The notes below the pieces were generated by a model. That model worked only from the letters and a program-made list of their open reading frames with translations. It had not been told where the DNA came from and did not search any database. Shown here in pieces: positions 61,901 through 64,000 of a stretch of DNA of 64,000 nt. The translations under genes and the position numbers were made by a program. Origin of the DNA: Euclidia mi. Lineage: Eukaryota; Arthropoda; Insecta; Lepidoptera; Erebidae. The stretch is taken from positions 11,106,331-11,170,330 of the forward strand of contig OX123193.2 in assembly GCA_944739405.2 (NCBI GenBank), given 5' to 3'. Position 1 is the first letter of the stretch. Each line of letters begins with the position of its first letter.

Positions 61901-62700
61901 ATGCAGTATTTCGTTTTAAAACAATTGTCAAGTTTCGTCTTCTTCCAAAGGTTTTCTCATATACTCGGGAACGACTCACCATAAACATTGTTTATATATT
62001 TCACTGCAAGACTGCCTCGTTGGTCTCGCGGCATAAATGTGCGCGTGGGATTGGGAGGTCTCGGGTTCGATTCCCGGGTTGGGCAAAGTGTTATTGGGTT
62101 TTTCCGTTAGGAAATTCTCAGTAGCACCTCGGAGTCTGGTAATGTGCCCGGTTCGGCAATAGGCTCGCCCCCTATTACGTGGGACCTAAAAATTCATGGC
62201 GAAATGTGGGTGTTATATCACACCTCTGCCTACCCCTTCGGGGATCCAGGCGTGAATCTATAAATAAAAAATAAAAATAATAATAATACATTTCAGTAAC
62301 AGTCGACTACTGGGTGCTTGCAACAGATTACATAGATTACTCGTTAGTTTACTCTTGTCAAAACATCGGTGATGAATATATGGCTAGTAAGTTTTATTTT
62401 GGATAATAAGCAAATTTTGGAAATTGATGAATTTACTACGAATATATTTAAATTGATTATCATATTGCAGTTTATAGCTGGAAGCTAGGTAGAATGAAAA
62501 CTCTATCACAATGGTCAAATGTACAAATAAATCAGATTTTAGATAGCTTAAACACATTAGATCAAAGATATTACATGAAGGAAGATCAGAGCGATGCTGC
62601 TTGTTTTTACTTACCCGAACCAGAACCGGGAACACCCGTGGAATTCCGAGGACAATGTGATGCATTTGTACCAGTTGTCCAACATTTTGACTATGGCCAG
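49923..62700 (+). CDS. multi-domain lipocalin, gene 2 (3' end beyond window)
   Basis: Seven exons join in frame to 396 codons: 49923-50054, 51043-51250, 57383-57469, 58028-58251, 60010-60226, 62297-62386 and 62471-62700. The donor at 62701 (GTAATT) in phase 0 shows the gene continues past 64000. Residues 1-22 (MFKLLNIIKLFVLCSFLSVTVG) are a signal peptide. Two lipocalin domains and the entry strand of a third (RGQCDAFVPVVQHFDYGQ) follow. The exon order, the intron phases 0-1-1 and the residue total of the first two modules (396) equal those of gene 1, in the same orientation 27.6 kb upstream. An ATG at 49923 is preferred over the upstream in-frame region because it starts a clean signal peptide aligned with gene 1. 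Confidence 0.88.
50235..50395 (-). repeat. SINE 3' portion (family B type), intron 1 of gene 2
   Basis: The minus strand carries GTCATGAAGATCTTTGACTG, TAGTTTAAACCATGGAATAT and GCAGTCGCTCTGTGGAAAAG, matching 32385..32515. Confidence 0.55.
51043..58251 (+). CDS. gene 2 lipocalin domain 1 (exons 2-4)
   Basis: Exons 51043-51250, 57383-57469 and 58028-58251. Motifs: FLGTWHEIQRTESPEQQTEC, IDFWVLTTDYENFAVTYSCE and IYVWVLGRQRGFG. It ends ENVIFRGQCDQNIYTMMNFD. It is the counterpart of gene 1 domain 1 and shares its WVLGRQ strand. The 6.1-kb intron between the first two exons holds a mariner, SINE tails and a Helitron; the next intron holds the long hairpin at 57541..57670. Confidence 0.87.
51395..51860 (+). 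repeat. unclassified repeat and intron sequence of gene 2
   Basis: ATCACCAAGCCGAAGTCTAC to ATTATGCCAAGTCATACTAA at 51415..51465 matches 22930..22995; the rest is unrecognised intron. Confidence 0.4.
51965..52105 (+). repeat. SINE-A 3' part with TATG tail
   Basis: CGGCAATAGGCTCGCCACC, ATTACGTGGGAT, CCTCTGCCTACCCCTTCGGG and AGGCGTGAGTC, then five TATG units. It shows the same tail shared by SINE-A, SINE-D and the RTE LINE. Confidence 0.6.
52230..53535 (+). mobile_element. mariner transposon, nearly intact (copy 2), intron 2 of gene 2
   Basis: A 1306-bp element is flanked by TA (52228..52229 and 53536..53537). The terminal inverted repeats begin CGAGGGTCAAACTGAAAGTT and match without mismatch over about 27 bases. 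It encloses a long transposase ORF in the same orientation as the host gene. Exact ends and a long ORF suggest a relatively young insertion, different in family from the dead copy at 3557..4664. Confidence 0.9.
52404..53369 (+). CDS. mariner transposase (DD34D), C-terminus frameshifted
   Basis: 321 codons from ATG 52404 (MNLTRENFRAMIFYDFRC). The N-terminal helix-turn-helix pair is present with RATVYNWFNEFKRGRTNLTD and REGRPSTA. The catalytic domain has TGDESWIYCYDPETKRQS (first Asp), LHHDNASSHTAKRTI (second Asp) and HPPYSPDLAPCDFYLFPKIK (third Asp), giving DD34D spacing. The frame ends early at IEENE. The continuation (DEWAKCFSQWFHRMQRCIDV) is readable in another frame at 53379-53449, so a small indel near 53360-53375, where AACGAG is repeated, removes the last part. 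Activity is doubtful for that reason only. Confidence 0.88.
   Translation: MNLTRENFRAMIFYDFRCHLSQQESYDRLRLAFHDEAPSRATVYNWFNEFKRGRTNLTDDVREGRPSTATTENNICVVRRMIETDKRVTYQQIRTSLGIGMSQVHKILHEHLAVRKLCARWIPHNLTKAQKLHRVDWCRKMIERFNGGDSNAVFDILTGDESWIYCYDPETKRQSAQWVFPFEELPTKVKRDRSAGKKMVASFFGRIGHFATIVLEDQKTVSAEWYTTNCLPLVLEKVREKRPRSRILLHHDNASSHTAKRTIDYLATSNVELLSHPPYSPDLAPCDFYLFPKIKEKLKGKRFMNAEEAVAAYRDAIEENE
53538..55560 (+). other. intron 2 of gene 2, no gene recognised
   Basis: Two kilobases without a supportable gene. GC-rich patches at 54380..54540 and 54850..54940 contrast with the AT-rich remainder and are probably old repeats; AAGCGCGCGCGTGC at 55007 recurs at 23054. Confidence 0.4.
55562..55800 (-). 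pseudogene. Tc1/mariner-superfamily transposase C-terminal relic
   Basis: The minus strand 55795..55675 reads IDEIQPYIICKIAMAHFDKR, then VRICMQNRRGHLMPDV, resembling the end of IS630/Tc1/mariner-type transposases. GTGTCCCAAAATTAACGC at 55572 may be the terminal repeat. Only this 3' end remains. Confidence 0.5.
56509..56716 (-). mobile_element. non-autonomous Helitron-like element, copy 4 (intron 2 of gene 2)
   Basis: An inverted copy of the 207-bp family: on the minus strand TCTTAATATATAAAATCC to CTCTAG, between A and T. The small open frames across it are not genes. Confidence 0.72.
56865..57060 (-). other. GC-rich island with a short protein-like frame
   Basis: In an AT-rich intron, about 195 bases are strongly GC-rich. 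On the minus strand a 52-codon frame (57041 down to 56886, TGA at 56885..56883) reads SEVARELKSRWFEDPPPRLR, then QAEAAAVSVETICDDKLAWG, with protein-like composition. I recognise no family. It may be a fragment of a processed pseudogene or of a GC-rich mobile element. Confidence 0.3.
57541..57670. repeat. 130-bp near-perfect hairpin in intron 3 of gene 2
   Basis: The left arm TTCCACCAGCAATTAGTTCC...ACTAGTGAGACTTTTTT...CTCAGTAGTTCCA is matched by the reverse complement of the right arm over about 54 bases. The only differences are a 2-base length change in a T run and the innermost bases. Smaller palindromes (CTAGTTCCATGGAACTAG) lie inside each arm. Transcribed with gene 2, it would fold into a long hairpin. 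It is probably a miniature foldback element. Confidence 0.85.
58285..58560 (+). repeat. tRNA-derived SINE (family A), intron 4 of gene 2
   Basis: Head CTCCGTGGTCCAGTGGATAG, B-box GAGTTCGATTCCCGGGTCGG, body CACGGAGTCTGCCAATGTGC, a roughly 35-base internal addition, and tail CTAACCCTTCGGGGATACAG GCGTGAGTC. Confidence 0.65.
58605..58925. mobile_element. MITE of the GGTGCTGATACATT family, intron 4 of gene 2
   Basis: GGTGCAGATACACTTGAGCG, TGTAATGATCATTCTTGCGA and AACAGAAAAACAAACGAGTG at the left. The reverse-complement theme (AAAACAAAACACGGCGAATG, GAATGCTCAGCTGTATC) is at the right, near 58840..58890. Related to 45545..46310 and 34752..34830. Confidence 0.45.
59183..59330. mobile_element. GC-rich foldback element, intron 4 of gene 2
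   Basis: CCTACAGCGGTGGCGGCAAC...TTTCGATGTACATG is matched by the reverse complement of CATGTACATCGAAAACG...TTGCCGTCGCCGCTGTAGG-like sequence at the right. The arms are about 43 bases with mismatches, around a CGCGGCG-rich loop. Confidence 0.5.
59671..59899 (-). repeat. tRNA-derived SINE (family A), intron 4 of gene 2
   Basis: The minus strand has GACTGCCTCCGTGGTCCAGT, the B-box GGTCCCGGGTTCGATTCCCG, and the tail TATGGCGAAATGTGGGTGTA. This is the best preserved head among the copies. Confidence 0.7.
60010..62700 (+). CDS. gene 2 lipocalin domain 2 (exons 5-7)
   Basis: Exons 60010-60226, 62297-62386 and 62471-62700. Motifs: YAGLWHVIESYPAPFLSGTC, DYWVLATDYIDYSLVYSCQN and IYSWKLGRMKTLSQWS, then ACFYLPEPEPGTPVEFRGQC. 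An alternative donor 9 bases upstream at 60218 would give the same phase; the GTAAGA at 60227 is preferred. Confidence 0.87.
60722..60862 (+). repeat. SINE family D, intron 5 of gene 2
   Basis: GAGAAATTTGATGGGAGTGA, AGGATCGTTGCAAATGGCGT, CTTTGCCTACCCTTACGGGA and GGCGTGAGTC, then TATG repeats. The closing phrase is that of SINE-A and the RTE LINE. Confidence 0.6.
61015..61303 (-). repeat. tRNA-derived SINE (family B), intron 5 of gene 2
   Basis: Minus-strand head AGCGATAGCCGAGTGGAGAG, B-box GGGTTCGAATCCACA. About 80% similar by eye to 155..466. Confidence 0.65.
61568..61800 (-). repeat. SINE family E, intron 5 of gene 2
   Basis: Minus-strand copy of 17775..18012, with CCATATCATCCCATGGGTGT, GTGTGGTATAGTAGGCC and the GATGATGATG end. 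Confidence 0.65.
62010..62265 (+). repeat. tRNA-derived SINE, variant head (family A tail), intron 5 of gene 2
   Basis: Head GACTGCCTCGTTGGTCTCGC, B-box GGTCTCGGGTTCGATTCCCG, then the family A body and tail CCCCTTCGGGGATCCAGGCG TGAATC followed by AAATAAAAAATAAAAATAAT. The head differs from the other copies, suggesting exchange of the tRNA-like part. Confidence 0.65.
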
Positions 62701-63222
62701 GTAATTAATTATTAAAAACATAAAAGACTTTCAATCATTAAATTTTTTGGCAGGACGTTAACATTGCTTGTCACATTTTTTATTGCTTTGTTTGTAACAT
62801 TACAATGTACTATAGCTTCTGCCAAAGCTTCGCTCGCGCTAAATTTTACCCAGCATGGGGGTTTGCCTTCACCGTGCTTACATTGGTGATAATAAAAAAG
62901 TCTTATATTGATTCTCATTTTAGTGCAGTGTTTTATTACATTTACATATACATACACACATCAACAAAGTCTAGGGATATTTTATATTTCATCAAATATC
63001 TAAAAATCTATGAAGAATTTTCTGATACAGTAAATAGAAGAATCATAGATTATTTTAAGGTCTTTAATAAAAATAAAAAACATTTCGTGTTTTTTTTTGT
63101 TTTAAATAAAAAAAATATTTTTTTTAATCATCATGGAAAATTAGTATGATAACAACAAACATTTCTTCTTAAAAAACTATTAATTTTAATAAAAATGGAA
63201 AAAATCTTGTAAAATCTAATCA
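62701..63222 (+). other. intron 7 of gene 2; no gene recognised
   Basis: AT-rich intron sequence. A TTTTTTAA-rich stretch at 63090..63210 probably belongs to the 3' end of the Tc1-like element that follows. Confidence 0.4.
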
Positions 63223-64000
63223 TTAATAATCAGTGTTGCCACCTCTTACATTGATTACACATCGACATCGATTGTTAATACTTAAAATTAAATTGTCAAT
63301 GTCTTGCTGCGGTATGAGGTCCCATGTCCTTTGCAAGTGTTCGTAAAGTTGTTGTTCAGTCGTCAAATTTGGTGGAAAATCTCTCAAAGCTTTTCGTTGT
63401 AACATGTCCCAGGCATGCTCGATAGGATTTAAGTCGGGCGACTGTGCAGGCCAATCCAAAACTTGAATATCGTGCTCTCGGAGAGCGGTCGATACCAGCC
63501 GCGCCGTATGGCAAGGAGCATTATCGTGCATGAGTAGAAATTCATGGCCTATTTGAGTTCTGTGTGGGACAATAACGGGCTCTACTACCTCCTCGTGGTA
63601 TTTTTGTGCAGTCATGCTGCCTTGGATCCAAACGAGTTGGGTTCGTCCGCCAAGACGAATTCCTGCCCACACCATGATTGTCCCGCCTTGGTATGGGTGG
63701 ACCTCCTGAGGGTGCCGTAGACGGCTAACTCTCCCTGGAGCTCTCCAAACGCGTGTTCTTCGTGAATCCGGGTGAAACCCAAACCGGGACTCATCGGTGA
63801 ACAGCACCAAAGACCATTGTTCGTCACTCCATGGTAAATGCTCCCGAGCCCACGAAAGCCGCCGACCGCGATTGCCACGTCGCAATGCTGGAACACGCAA
63901 TGGTCTTCGAGCATGAAGATCAACTTCATGTAACCTTCTTCGCACGGTTTGGTCGCTTACCAGCAGCTGGTGGTCCTCCTGGAGCCTTTGCACTAGTTGC
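63223..64000 (-). CDS. Tc1-type transposase (DD34E), N-terminus beyond window
   Basis: The open frame runs without a stop from the right edge of the window to 63223. It starts within the second DNA-binding motif (SDQTVRRRLHEVDLHARRPL). The DDE domain has LVLFTDESRFGFHPDSRRTR (first Asp), FLLMHDNAPCHTARLVSTAL (second Asp) and LDWPAQSPDLNPIEHAWDML, where the Glu of DLNPIE is the third catalytic residue, 34 residues from the second. It then continues to the normal end (NNRCRCVINVRGGNTDY). It inserted in intron 7 of gene 2, opposite in strand. With no stop seen, it may be intact; the missing N-terminus prevents a decision. Confidence 0.88.
   Translation of the reverse strand, partial: QLVQRLQEDHQLLVSDQTVRRRLHEVDLHARRPLRVPALRRGNRGRRLSWAREHLPWSDEQWSLVLFTDESRFGFHPDSRRTRVWRAPGRVSRLRHPQEVHPYQGGTIMVWAGIRLGGRTQLVWIQGSMTAQKYHEEVVEPVIVPHRTQIGHEFLLMHDNAPCHTARLVSTALREHDIQVLDWPAQSPDLNPIEHAWDMLQRKALRDFPPNLTTEQQLYEHLQRTWDLIPQQDIDNLILSINNRCRCVINVRGGNTDY

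Overview
The window looks like a lepidopteran (moth or butterfly) nuclear genome. It is AT-rich, with short exons and GT-AG introns, insect-type lipocalin genes, and a dense load of tRNA-derived SINEs, Helitron-like elements, RTE, mariner, Tc1, hAT and BEL/Pao sequences. There is no sign of a bacterial or viral chromosome.

Two host genes are visible, both on the + strand and both of one unusual type: secreted proteins built from tandem lipocalin domains. Gene 1 (7876..22340) can be read completely: 22 exons, 1272 residues, a signal peptide, seven consecutive lipocalin domains and a hydrophobic C-terminal tail that resembles a GPI-anchor signal. Gene 2 (49923..62700, continuing past the window) has the same exon plan and shows a signal peptide, two complete domains and the start of a third. 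Each domain is a three-exon cassette with intron phases 0-1-1-0, so whole domains can be duplicated without breaking frame. The first 396 residues of the two genes are organised identically, which points to duplication of an already multi-domain gene. No other host gene could be supported.

Layout: 1-7.5 kb is upstream repeat sequence (SINEs, a pogo-like relic, a Helitron, a dead mariner, an RTE LINE). 7.8-22.7 kb is gene 1, with SINE, Helitron, LINE and MITE insertions in its introns. 22.7-49.9 kb, between the paralogues, is almost entirely mobile DNA: a minus-strand BEL/Pao element with 5-bp target duplications (24.05-31.5 kb), a hAT deletion derivative, a plus-strand BEL/Pao element whose pol is interrupted by a 480-bp ATGCT/ACGCT tandem repeat (35.3-41.9 kb), a LINE-derived non-autonomous element with a 14-bp duplication, nested MITEs, and a Gypsy-type element whose LTR was hit by a Penelope-like element. 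49.9-64 kb is gene 2, with a nearly intact mariner, a long hairpin, more SINEs and MITEs in its introns and a Tc1 transposase at the right edge.

The lipocalin genes are the biological centre of the window. Single-domain insect lipocalins (insecticyanin, bilin-binding protein, Lazarillo) bind bilins, pigments or lipids. A chain of seven such barrels, possibly membrane-tethered, would be a multivalent carrier or sink, but the ligand cannot be read from the sequence.
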